From positions 357,703-421,702 of the forward strand of contig QANU01005318.1 of the NCBI GenBank assembly GCA_003254905.1: a DNA stretch of 64,000 nt. Reading direction: 5' to 3'. The translations under genes were made by a program, and so were the position numbers. Shown here piece by piece: positions 12,401 to 24,000 of this stretch (position 1 is its first letter; each line of letters begins with the position of its first letter). The DNA is from Nissolia schottii (Eukaryota; Streptophyta; Magnoliopsida; Fabales; Fabaceae). The notes below the pieces were generated by a model that did no database searches, had not been told where the DNA came from, and saw only the letters and a program-made list of their open reading frames with translations.

Positions 12401-13922
12401 TTTCGCTTTGGGTGAGTTAAGTTATCCTATTTTGCGACTGTTAAATGTCATTAAAAGTAATTGTTATCCTTTGTAGTTGCATGGTTGGTTTGTGTCTTTA
12501 GCTCACGCATTTCGTCTATCCCCTATGATATATTATCAATATTAGTACTTGCAGTTTCTGTTATAATTATTTCCTGTACTATCTTAATTGTTTTGAGTCT
12601 TTTGACAAGTAATTTGGGCAATGCAAGTTATCCCTTCAACTTTGACCCTTTGGAAAATAGGGCTCTTGTAGTTTCAATTTTGACAACTAGCTTAAACATT
12701 CAATTTGTGGTTTCAAGTTTGGAAGCCAACCCATTTGTGAAAATTGAAATTCACATTATGGGCTATTTGCCCAAAGGGTCAAAGTTGAAGGCATAAATTT
12801 CTATTTTGACCAATAATTTGTACATTTAGTCTTGCTTCAGCTCTGCTATATATTTTTTTCTGGTTCTCCCCCCTTCCCTTTTCCTGAATTCTTGGGTACT
12901 ATTATTAATCTCCATCAATTTACAGAGTACAATTTGAGGATGTGCACAGGCTTGGTGATGGCCAGGTTAAGCATTCTCCTGAAATGTTCTATGCTGGTTC
13001 TTTATGGAAGGTACATGGACAAAATCAATCACTATATTTGTCTTGAATGAGTTTGCATGTAGTGGTATGAATAATAGACTTTATCTGTTTGAATCTTCAG
13101 GTCAGTGTACAGGCTTTTAATGATGAGGACCCTCAGGGAAGGCGAACCCTTGGTAATGTTTTGATGCATCAAAATCCTCACCTTTGGGGGCGTGAAATAT
13201 GTACATAAAATTTCTGTTTTTATTTGGGAGCTTATGTTTTCTGTTAGTGCAGGGTTGTTTCTTCATCGCCGCAAGGCAGAGATAACTGACATACATAGAA
13301 AGGTTAGCAGGTCTACTTTTTGCATTTAAAACATAGTTTGGACTTGTGAATCATATTCTTCTTTTGAAAGTGAAATACTTTAGTAATGGGTTGTCTAGCA
13401 GCTACATTTCAATTCACATGGGGTGCTGATTGTCTGTAGTGGTAGTACGGCACTGTTTTTAGTTGTTATGAACATGTACATTTGACCTTCTTTCAGTGAT
13501 GTTAATTATAAGTCTTATGTTGGAACTAGACCCGGCCTTATGGTATGTATTTAAAATGTGTTATCAGGTGCACATGTATGTTGACTCTCGTGAAAAGGTG
13601 ACGGCTCGCTATCAGGTAATCTTGGTAGTGAAGTTTTAGTGCTTTTATCATTTTGGTGATTTGTGATTTTCTGTTATTATGTTTATTCATGATCTTCTAT
13701 CATTTTTGTTAATGATTTTGTGTTCCATCTGCCTTAATCTTTCAGTTGATTTGTCCGTCCAAGAGGGAGGTGATGGTTTTTGGAAGCTTTAAACAAACCG
13801 GCACTCTTCTACCTAAAGCTCCTAAAGGATGGGGTTGGCGAACTGCTCTGCTATTTGATGAGCTTGCTGATCTTCTTCAAAATGGGGCCCTAAGGATCAT
13901 TGCTGTCGTGCAGCTTGTTTGA
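9421..13922 (+). CDS. BTB/POZ domain protein, 861 aa
   Basis: Twelve exons: 9421-9680, 9877-10060, 10169-10237, 10346-10444, 10585-10664, 10759-11563, 11735-12411, 12926-13010, 13101-13152, 13253-13302, 13568-13615 and 13746-13922, giving one frame of 862 codons. The BTB domain covers about residues 55-165 (SDILVHALGSTFRLHRLLLS, then SSYFRNMLHGPW and a VLAAASFLDLQDLC helix). A BACK-like helical segment follows to about 265. A long Ser/Gly-rich, probably disordered linker comes next, interrupted by a conserved segment with several Cys near CKNCCLISMACTC. A C-terminal domain (725-861) contains GSLWKVSVQAF, REKVTARYQLICPSKREVM and GWGWRTALLFDEL and is rich in predicted strands. BTB proteins usually dimerise and bind CUL3 to recruit ubiquitylation substrates; this role is inferred. 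The overall plan recalls germ cell-less-like BTB proteins. An in-frame ATG at 9253 exists upstream, but MDPRSYP fits better as the start. Confidence 0.88.
9731..9860. repeat. (AAT)n and (ATTG)n microsatellites in BTB intron 1
   Basis: About eight AAT units lie at 9731-9752 and five TTGA/ATTG units at 9839-9860, both in the first intron. The second lies close to the splice acceptor at 9876. Confidence 0.85.
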
Positions 13923-15852
13923 ATTGAACAGGTAAAATTTCGTTGCATACCATTATTAAAATGCTAATGATTTACGAGTCACATTGCTAGTAAATTATTT
14001 TTTTTCCCCTAAACTTTATGATTTGAATATACCATGGTGTTGTTTAATTCATTTAGCAACCTTGCATTGTGGGGCAAGGCGTAGTTGTCATTGTTGTTGA
14101 AACACTGGATTTACTACTTTCTTTCTTTTGTCCAATCTTATAGGAGATGAATTGATGAACCTTGGTCAAGGTCTTTGTTGTACATGATGAAAATAGCAAA
14201 TTATGAAGTTGCATGTGCTATTTTATGTATAGCCCGTGATCAGCATATGCCATTTTTGTTTGCGGCGTCTTGTGATTTGTATGATCAACAAGATCTTCAC
14301 ATAAGAGGGCCTTTCTTATGCTTGTTTTCTTTTGAAGACTAGAACTGAAGCATGGCAGGAACATTGATTTATGAGGTAGAAATAATCCCTAATCCTGGTG
14401 ATTGTACATAAATCAGCTTCTAAGATCACATGAAATTATAATTCCGTAATGTCAACTTCATGTGCTCCTTATCAACATGACCTATTTATATTGTACATGT
14501 TCCAAACATGGGTGATCTGGACCTGAAATGACTGTAACCTGTTTATATTGGAAAAAAAAAGAGGCTGAATGAGAACTGCACCCTATTCATAATTTGCAAA
14601 ACTTCTAACATTGTGTGAAAGTACTGCCATCTTTTTAAATTTTAGTCAATGTCATCTTTAAATCCGGCATTGTCTTCATTTGTACTAATGAGACGGCGAA
14701 TAGAAACAATAGAGAGGCAGTTATTGAACGAAGTTTGTCTACGCAACTTTGACTTACAGAAATTGCGCACTGAATTTCTCCAATTATTCACACATCACTT
14801 GTGCGCACAATTTTTTAATGCATTCACTTGTACGCATATACTTGTCTGAAAGAGTGGGGAGATTGTAAATGGTGGGCCATAGTGTCTTGGAACAATCATT
14901 GGTCCATGTGATTATGTGAATGTGACTTAGGAAGACAAGCCCAAAAAAACTTGTGTAGCTCATGCATATTTTTATATATTTATGTTAATGTAATTTCATG
15001 TCATGATTATATTTAATTTTATCTTATACTTAACAATACACCTTTATTCGTTTTGCTATTTGAGCTTACTTGAGAAAATGTGAATTTGGGAAATGTATAA
15101 CAAGCATCAGAAAATTGCTTTTAACATCAAACTTAACACGAGTCCTCTAAAGTAATTAAGTTGACTGTATGATTACATTATTTATCAAAATTACATTTAT
15201 TAGGTGCATAAATCATCAATAGTCATATTATTAATCTTTATTTCAAATTCGTATTATGAATGATGCATACTTAATAGTGATTTGTTTTATATTTACATCT
15301 TGAAAACAAGAAAAATTCACATTAATAGGGATCCCTAATGAATTTTTGCTACAATCGTATGGATGGATGTACTAAAATTGCCATGACAGGTGATAATTTC
15401 AGTACTTTCAATTAAAAAAAAAAGCAATTTCAAAATTTGTCCCATATAAATGTAAAATTTTTATCCTCCATGTTATAACAAACAATTAATTTGTTTCCCA
15501 TATAAATGTTAAAACCCCTGAAAACAATACTTGTAGGTCATAAATTGCCGAATTTAGTGCACACATAATTGGCAAACGTATAATTGACTAGCTATATTGA
15601 CGGTACAAAATGGTGTCGCTGTCATTGACGAAATAATGAGAGATTCACCATTAAAATGGAATTCAGTCAGGGCTGTAATCTGGCCTTGCAGTTGTTGGGC
15701 GAGAAAATAGCATAAAACTAGTGTAGTTAGTTATATCGTTATTATTTTATTAATAAATATACATTAATATATATTTTTAAATGGATAAATAAAAAAAATA
15801 TTGATGTTACAATATGATACAATGATATGACAAAATTTATAAAATATAGGAT
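13923..15852. other. 3' flank of the BTB gene and intergenic DNA
   Basis: The first few hundred bases are probably 3' UTR of the BTB gene. A GTGGGGCAAGGCGTAGTTG motif at 14068-14100 resembles the 3' tail of a plant tRNA-derived SINE. A 66-codon frame at 14649-14849 has no recognisable domain. Otherwise nothing recognised. Confidence 0.5.
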
Positions 15853-15860
15853 ATTCTAAC

Positions 15861-16626
15861 CATGGTTATCAAACTCGCGAGTTTAAGTAAACTTGTAGAG
15901 TCTCCGTAAACTCGGATCGTAAACTCGTACGAGTTTACTTATTATTAAAAAAATATTAAAAAATATTTTAAAAAATTATTATGCTATAAAAATATATTTA
16001 ATAAAATTTGAAATTCATAAATACATTTATATCCATAACAAAGCACAAATAAAGATGAAATATATGAGTTCTAAGTTCAATTCATACATAATACATATAA
16101 TATAATACATAGTATTGACTACTGAACATCACAAGAAGCGAATTTGTGACGATGATGTCTTCAATATAGAACACTAAAGCACAAATAGCAATGCAGAGGT
16201 CACGCACCCTGGTGGGAAAGATCCCTGAGCAAAGGATGAAATACATACGGCAGATTAGCGACGGAGCACAAGCAACGACGGANGCAATGCAGAGGTCACG
16301 CACCCTGGTGGGAAAGATCTCTGAGCAAAGGATGAAATATATACGATTGTAGGCGCAACTGTAAATGATAACTCTAAAATACTTAAATGACCTAAATCTA
16401 AAAACTTATAGTTATGGAAAACAATATCAAACTTGTTTTGTTTCTCTAAAAAAAAAAAACCTGTCTTGTGGGTAAACTTGTAAAATCGGGAGTAAACTCG
16501 CGATTTTATGCGAGTTTACCCGATTTTACCCAGAAACGAGTTTACATGCGAGTTAACTCGATTTTACAACCTAAACTCGTAAAATCATACGATTTTACGT
16601 GTTAAATCGCGATTTGAATAACTATG
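15861..16626. mobile_element. Non-autonomous hAT element with 8-bp target-site duplication
   Basis: The element starts CATGGTTATCAAACTCGCGA and ends, in reverse complement, CATAGTTATTCAAATCGCGA. It is flanked on both sides by the identical 8-mer ATTCTAAC (15853-15860 and 16627-16634). An 8-bp duplication and short imperfect terminal repeats are the hallmarks of hAT. Subterminal regions are packed with AAACTCG/CGAGTTTA and TAAAATCG/CGATTTTA motifs in both orientations, as expected of hAT transposase-binding sites. No transposase frame remains in the 766 bp. Confidence 0.85.
16190..16350. repeat. Tandem duplication of ~60 bp with an ambiguous base at the junction
   Basis: The segment GCAATGCAGAGGTCACGCAC...GATGAAATA(C/T)ATACG occurs at about 16189-16250 and again at about 16283-16351, nearly identical. 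The only N of the window, at 16282, sits where the second copy begins, so the copy number may be an assembly compromise. It lies inside the hAT element. Confidence 0.75.
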
Positions 16627-16634
16627 ATTCTAAC

Positions 16635-19600
16635 AATACTTATTATCTAAAAGGAAAAAAAAATTGATTCATGTAGAGTCATCAAAGTGAGTTGCAATGG
16701 GTTAAACAACCCATTTAGCTCACCAAAACTGAGGAGTTAACAGATTTTTGACTAATTTAAAAGTGATTTTATTTGGCACAATTCACTTAACTCCTGACCT
16801 ATGATGGGCCAACCCGGTTAATCTAGAATTTAAGTGGGTCAATTCATTTATAAAGTTATAAATTTATAATATTATTAGCTAATACATCTTAACATAGTTT
16901 GGATAAAAGAAAAGGTCATGAGAATGAGGGAGGCATCTGCTATCCCCTATTTATCAATTAAAAAAACGGTTGCTATTAAATTGCGTTCCCTGTAGTGTTG
17001 TAGAGCCACATATCATCATTAATGGTAAAGTTATCAATTTAAATTCAACAAACTATCTAGGTCTCATATATCATAAAATATTTCTTGTAAAAAAATATCT
17101 TCATAATAGTAATAAATTTATCTTTTTGAGCATTATGTTCATACTGTGAATTTCTACCAACTTTTTTCTTTTAGGAGTCATTCATCTTTATTAGAGAAAT
17201 ATGGTGTTAAAACATTAACCTCTGTTCTTAAAATATTTTATTGACAGGTCAATCTCATTATAAATACATCATTAAGCTCTAACTAATGAAAAAAGAAATC
17301 ATGACTTTAGAAAGTCAATAAATAGTAGTTGCTTTTAAGTATCCTTTATGGATTGTCAAGATATCTAACACGAAGTGAGTCATTTTTTATTACATCATTA
17401 AATTATGATCTACGGGATTTGATGCACCTCTTGAATAATAGTTTCTTAATTATAAGACTACAATATTAAGTGTACTACTTGAAGTATATAACTAGTGTTT
17501 TTCATATTTTCTTATTAGTGTGTGAAATTTCTATTTTGATGGGGCTGATTGTATCTTTTACTTGTTTTATTTTTGAAGGACTGCATGGAAAAAACATTGA
17601 CCCTCTAGATGTAATTCAATATTTACAAATTGGATCTAGAATAACACTAAGCAGAGTGTTTGTCCACCAAATGAAAAGATTGAAAAAAAAATGGAAAAGA
17701 AACACCAGTCATTAGCTATAGTCTTATGGTGCACGAGGTGCTCGCTCTTGTTTCTATTGGGGCGGAAGCTTGTGTGGTGTAGATTCTGTGGATAAAGAAA
17801 AGCAAATTTAATAGAATAGTATTATTTAAACTCCAAGATTATGAGGCAAAAATGCTACATGTACACCCAATTTTATATACTCATACATACACCATTAATA
17901 ATGCACAAACTTTATTCTCATGAATGTACAAACATTACAGACATTAAAACACTAACTTTATGTATATAAGTATAGAGTGTATGTATAATATATATTTTTT
18001 TGTGTACGTGTAGCAGGACTCATTATGATGTACATGAGAGACGGGATTTAATATTTACATCAAGCTTGATATTCAAATAACATTTTTTAATCTAGTAACG
18101 ATTTTATCCAGTCGGCGTCAACACTTGACGAATGGACCCATTGGACATGGAATCTATAATCCTGCCTATGCCAATGAAGGTGGGGAATAAGTTATTACTA
18201 ACGATGCACGTTCCAACTAGTATATCTAAAAGAGAAAACTATAAATTCATGAAATATTGCATGGAGAAAACTGTTATTTAAATTAGTATGAGCTTTGGAG
18301 AGAATTTCCCACATAATGCTCAAACATGATTGCTATCAATGGAGAATGGATCATAAATGTGAAAGAAAAAAAAATGTGTGGGTTGAATATATGAACCTTA
18401 ATGTGTTACCTACATCACTGGAAATTTAAAGGGATTGAAGATGCTGACAAGTCGACAAGAACATATGTGTCACGAATCAAATTACTCCGGAATCTGGTGA
18501 CAATACAATACCCCAAGCTTCATGGAACAAGCAATCCCTAATGTTCAATTAAACTGCCTTGTAAAGTATCCTAGGTCCTTCTCTGAAGCTCTCAAAAACT
18601 AGTGAACTGAATTTCTTAACAATAACATTGAAATAACAATACACATTCCAGTGAAGTGAATTGTATATAAATAACATTTCACAGGCACAAAGGCTCACAT
18701 TTTTTTTTACACTATAAAATTTAATTTTTGAAGTGTTCCATCAATAATTTTTTTTTTAATATTAATCAATATATAATCCAATGACTATGTACAATTGTAC
18801 ATTAATTATCCCCTTTTATTTCTCTTATAATATTCATATAAGTGATAGAACACTTAATCAAATGTTCCACCTCGCACCCCTTTTATCTTGTCAACCAAAA
18901 GAATTGCTTAGCACACCATTTAGCTTAAAGCAGGACAAAAGCACCCTTAAAGAAAAAGGAATAAACAATAAAACAGACATTTATTCGTCCAATTACGCAA
19001 AGCCATTAATAAAGGACATTGAGAGAAAGATTGGTTGAGTGAACGTTAAGGTGAACAACTAGGTAGGCAATTGGAGGAGGCCATGACAAAATTTTTAGAT
19101 GCATAAAGCCATAAACAGAAGACCACTTTAATTTGTGGTTGCAAAGAAATTTCGGCAAGGTCGGAATTGACCACATGACGTCTGTTCATGCTAGTCTGGG
19201 CAAATTGACATTGAACTAATATACAATTGATAAGGACCATAGCACTTTAAGTCTTGGTATTAGTTCTTTTTTTTTTATTTTTATTTACGTATCTATACTA
19301 ATATAATAGATAAAGGGAGTAGAGAAAAAAATTGTTTTTTTTTGGTCTCTAAATTAGTTCTTTTATAATTGGTTTTAATGTTTTTTTTTATGTATTCACA
19401 TGAATACTAACATACATCTTATTACTCATTATTCACAATCATCCACTTTCTCCTTGAGACTCTCAATCATTCCTCTATGCACACACCACGTTCCACATTA
19501 ATAGACACAAACCTTTCAAGACACACTAGTAAAAATAAAGAGTATATGGATTCGTGTGCTCCAATCTAATTAATTTTATAAAGCAAATCACGCTTCATCG

Positions 19601-21051
19601 GTAATATATTTTCCAAATTAAGCCAAATGATGAGAATTTGAGTTAGCTTGGTTCTAAGTAGATTACAAGTTTGAGTGGCACACTATCAGCATATAATATA
19701 TATTCTATACATACATTCTCTAACGGCAATAATATTGAATAGTTAAGTTTTTCATAAAAAACAAGACACTAAAATACTGCATAGTTTCTTATTTATTAAA
19801 GTAATTTGAAAATAATTTATAAATATTTAAATACTACACTGTTTTCCTCCATTTGTAAGCGTTATTTCTGCAAATACAACCGACTTATAGGCTTATAAAA
19901 TTTGAAACCTACGCATTTGGAGTTTCATAAATTGTATCCATGAAATTTTCCACTGCCATCTGTCTATATCAATTACATTCCAGAAAATTGTCCACGAACT
20001 AATGAAAGTAATTTTTTAATTCTATCTATATCTATCAACATGGCTCTCTCTTCCTTTTTCACATTCTTTCTTTTTAATATAGATGCCTAAATTTTCTGTT
20101 TTACCCATGTCCATATCCCTCAGAATACATACATAATAACTTAAGGGCCAACTCATAATTTGAAAAACTTTATAGATGTGAGATCCATTCATTTGATCTT
20201 TAACCAACAAATTGAAATGATCATGAACTCCTATATAGGTGGAGCCACTATATGTGTTATAAATTCAACAAAAAGTAAGCCCTTTTTCTTTATTCAAACA
20301 CTAAATCATGGTTGAAGTTAAGATTTGATTTTAAATTAAAATGGTTTTACCAACCTACTACAGTTACCTACTTTTGATCCTGCAATTTTTTTTAATGTAA
20401 TACTATAGTAATAACCGTTTAGAATAGTTTTGAGATAATTATATTCACAAATGTGTGAAGTTGTTTATGATGTGACCCATAGTGGACTAATGCTATTCTA
20501 ATAGATAACTATTTAAAATAAATTTAGAATAAGTATGATCACAAAAATGTAATGTCCCCTTTAAACTGAATCCATACTTTTGTGGGTATGAAGTATGGTT
20601 ATGGCAAATGGGATATGTCACTCGCACACTACAACTAGCACTAGCTATTTGATATAGTTCTAGAGCGTGACTCGCGTGGGGGCTTATTTTATTGCAAATA
20701 AATGATCCACCCTTCAAGCAAGCCGAATTGAAAAATAATTTCTTTTCACACGCACACACATCCCACAAATACATATCTAACCTAACAAACATAACTCGTA
20801 TTTTCTCATTTCCCTTCTATTGTTCCTGTGTTCCCACCTTGTTTCACACCTCTTCCCCCCAAAAGATCTCAAAAACTTATATGCCAACAGCATCACTTGC
20901 TTTGTTCCAATCATGAGAACACTCTATACCCTCTTCCTCCTATGATCCTATCTCATCGCCATGTATGCAATCTAGTCATAACAGATTGCGCCAATTTTCC
21001 CTCATATAAGTAACAACAACGTTGAACATATCCATAAGGATTAATACCAAC
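16635..21051. other. Intergenic, with ABCC promoter at the right end
   Basis: AT-rich DNA without a convincing gene. The 81-codon frame at 17470-17715 and the 85-codon frame at 18781-19038 have no known domain and no gene-like context. Relics with CAACCCGG/GGGTTGA-type motifs occur near 16700-16850. The last bases contain a weak TATA-like CATATAAG at about 21004, 48 bases before the chosen ABCC start. The ABCC transcript leader probably lies near there. Confidence 0.45.
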
Positions 21052-24000
21052 ATGTCTTCTTCTTCTTCTCCTTCTTCACCTTCCTGGCTCACGTCACCTT
21101 CATGTTCTTCTTCTTCAATAGTAGATTCATCCTCTCCTTCATCAGAGCTTTTGGTTCAGTGGTTAAGGTTCATCTTCCTATCTCCATGCCCCCAAAGGGT
21201 TCTTCTCTCTGCAGTTGATCTCACCTTCTTGCTCACCCTCCTAGCCTTTGCAGCGCAGAGGCTCTATTCAAGAATCATCACTTCCAACATCTCCAACTCA
21301 AACTCTTCCGCCATCACAAAACCCCTCCTTCAGGAAAAGGACTCAGACTACAAGGTCACCTTGTGGTTCAAACTACCCTTCTTGGTCACGGTTCTGTTAT
21401 CTGCATCTTACACTGTTCTAGCCATCTTGGCCTTCACAGAGAGCAAGCTCGCCTCATGGAAAGAGATAGAGGCACTGTTCCGTCTGGCACAAGCAATAAC
21501 CAACATAGTGATAGTGATCCTGATGGTACACGAGAGGAAGTTCAAAGCCTCAAAGCACCCTTTGTCCTTAAGAATCTATTGGATGGCTAACTTTATTGTT
21601 GCTTGCCTTTTCGCCGCTTCGTCGATTGTTCGAACGGTGACACTTGACGAATGGGTTTTGGAGCCTAATTTGAGGGTTGATGACGTGTTTTCATTGGTCA
21701 ATCTCGTGCTCTCTTTGTTCCTTCTCATTGTATCCATGAAAAGTTCATCGGGGATTCATGTGATTAGAATCTCTGATGTAATTGAAAGCTCAAGGAGTGG
21801 TGGTAATAATTGGATTTCTTCCAATGATAGGAACATGAGTCCTTATGGCCATTCCTCACTGTTGTCCAAGACACTGTGGCTCTGGATGAACCCTCTTATC
21901 AACAGAGGATACAGAACACCCCTGAAGCTCGAAGATGTGCCGTCTCTCCCTCTCGAATTTAGCGCTGAGAGGATGTCTGAGCTCTTCCAAACAAGCTGGC
22001 CGAAGCCTGAGGAAAACTGCAAGCACCCCGTGAGAACCACATTGCTCAGAACCTTCTGGAAGCACATAGCCTTCACCGGATTCCTCGCGGTTATCCGGCT
22101 CGCGGTCATGTATGTTGGACCAATGCTCATCCAGAGCTTCGTTGACTTCACCTCAAGGCCTGACCCTCCCCCCAGTGAAGGCCTTGTTTTGATCTTGATC
22201 CTTTTCGTGGCAAAAACCGTTGAGGTCCTCAGTGTTCACCAATTCAACTTTCATTCGCAGAAACTCGGGATGCTCATTCGGTCTAGTATTATTACTTCTG
22301 TGTACAAGAAGGGGATGAGGCTCTCGAGTTCTTCGCGGCAGGCGCACGGAACCGGCCAGATTGTGAACCTCATGGCTGTTGATGCTCAGCAGCTGTCTGA
22401 CCTGATGATGCAGCTTCACCCCATCTGGTTGATGCCGCTCCAAGTCACTGTGGCGCTGGTGCTTATCTACAGCTACATCGGCCTCTCTGTGGTTGCAGCA
22501 TTGCTTGGAACCGCTGTGTTGTTTGTGTTCACCATGGTTAGGACTAAGAGTAGCAACAGCTTTCAGTTCAGGATCATGACGAGCCGTGACTTGAGGATGA
22601 AGGCAACTAACGAGTTGCTCAACAACATGCGGGTGATAAAGTTTCAGGCGTGGGAGGACTATTTTGGAGACAAGATTCGGAAGTTTCGGGAGGCGGAACA
22701 CGGTTGGATTGGGAAGTTCTTGTACTATTTTGCTATCAACATGGGGGTTCTGTCCACTGCTCCAGTAATGATAACTGTTCTTACCTTTGGAACTGCAACT
22801 TTTCTTGGGGTTCCTCTCAATGCTGCCACTGCGTTCACTATAACTTCTGTGATCAAGATTCTGCAGGAGCCGGCGAGGACATTTCCGCAGGCGCTTATAC
22901 TGATTTCTCAGGCTATAATCTCTCTGGGGAGGTTGGATGAGTTCATGATGAGTAAGGAGAGGGATGAGAATGCTGTTGAGAGAGAGGAGGGATGCGGCGG
23001 TAGCATTGCCGTGGAGATAAAGCATGGGAAATTCTCTTGGGATAACGTGGGAGGGAATGAGGATCTGAGGGTTGAGGAGCTGGAGATAAGGAAAGGGGAA
23101 CATGCTGCTGTTGTTGGAACTGTTGGGTCAGGGAAGTCTTCGTTGCTGGCTTCTGTGCTTGGGGAAATGTTCAAGATCTCAGGGAAGGTATGCTTTTGCT
23201 TTGTGGACCCATGTTTTCCATTGCTTTCAATTTGTGCACTCAAAGATTAGTGTCATTAGTGCTTGTTAACATGCATATAATTGTTAATTTTTATATCATC
23301 CTTCAACAACTGCTCTTGAATGGGAGGGATTGAAAGAGAAATCTCTTGCTCTTATCTATTTGTTGTTTGACAGGTCAGTAAATGTGAAACACTCATGTCT
23401 CTTAAACTACCTACATTCATTGGTGTAACAAATAGTGAATGCATCAGAGTAAGACTAATGCACAATACTAAGATGACCCTAGTTGAAGGTTTGGACTCTA
23501 ATTCAGTCACCAAGTTACCAAAGTATGACAATAGTACTTAACCATAAGATTTTTGCCTGTGTCCTTGACGGAGATCATAAGGGCAGTCAAATGAAATGAA
23601 GTAGTAGAACCAACTGATTCATTCAAGAGCTAATGAAGTGTCACATCATTTTGACAACTCTATGGTGACAAAGTTTTCTAGCTGTCTAGATTTTTCCAAT
23701 AAATTATAGGACCATAATTTGGTTTCTAGCATTCATTAGAACTAGAAGCTTTAATTGGTTGTCAACACATAATCTGAAATTCTATTTTAAATGGAGAAAT
23801 TGGATGTTGAGGCTCTTCAATAGCACATTTTCATGTAGTTTGTCATTGTGTTATTCACATGTCCTCAAATGAGTTTTATTCATTTGTTAAATGGCCTATA
23901 CTGTGAAAATTTATTTGTATTGTTCAATATTGTCATCATTATTTCCTTTTTTTTCCCCCTAAAAATCCTATAGGTAAGAGTTTGTGGGACAGTGGCCTAT

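Noticed and set aside
17470-17715. An 81-codon frame with a hydrophobic start and a basic end
   Set aside because: Isolated in AT-rich intergenic DNA; the hydrophobic run is what AT-rich DNA gives by chance, and nothing supports a gene.
22153-23103. A 316-codon open frame on the minus strand
   Set aside because: It is antisense to the ABCC exon 1, has no recognisable domain and arises from codon bias of the real gene.
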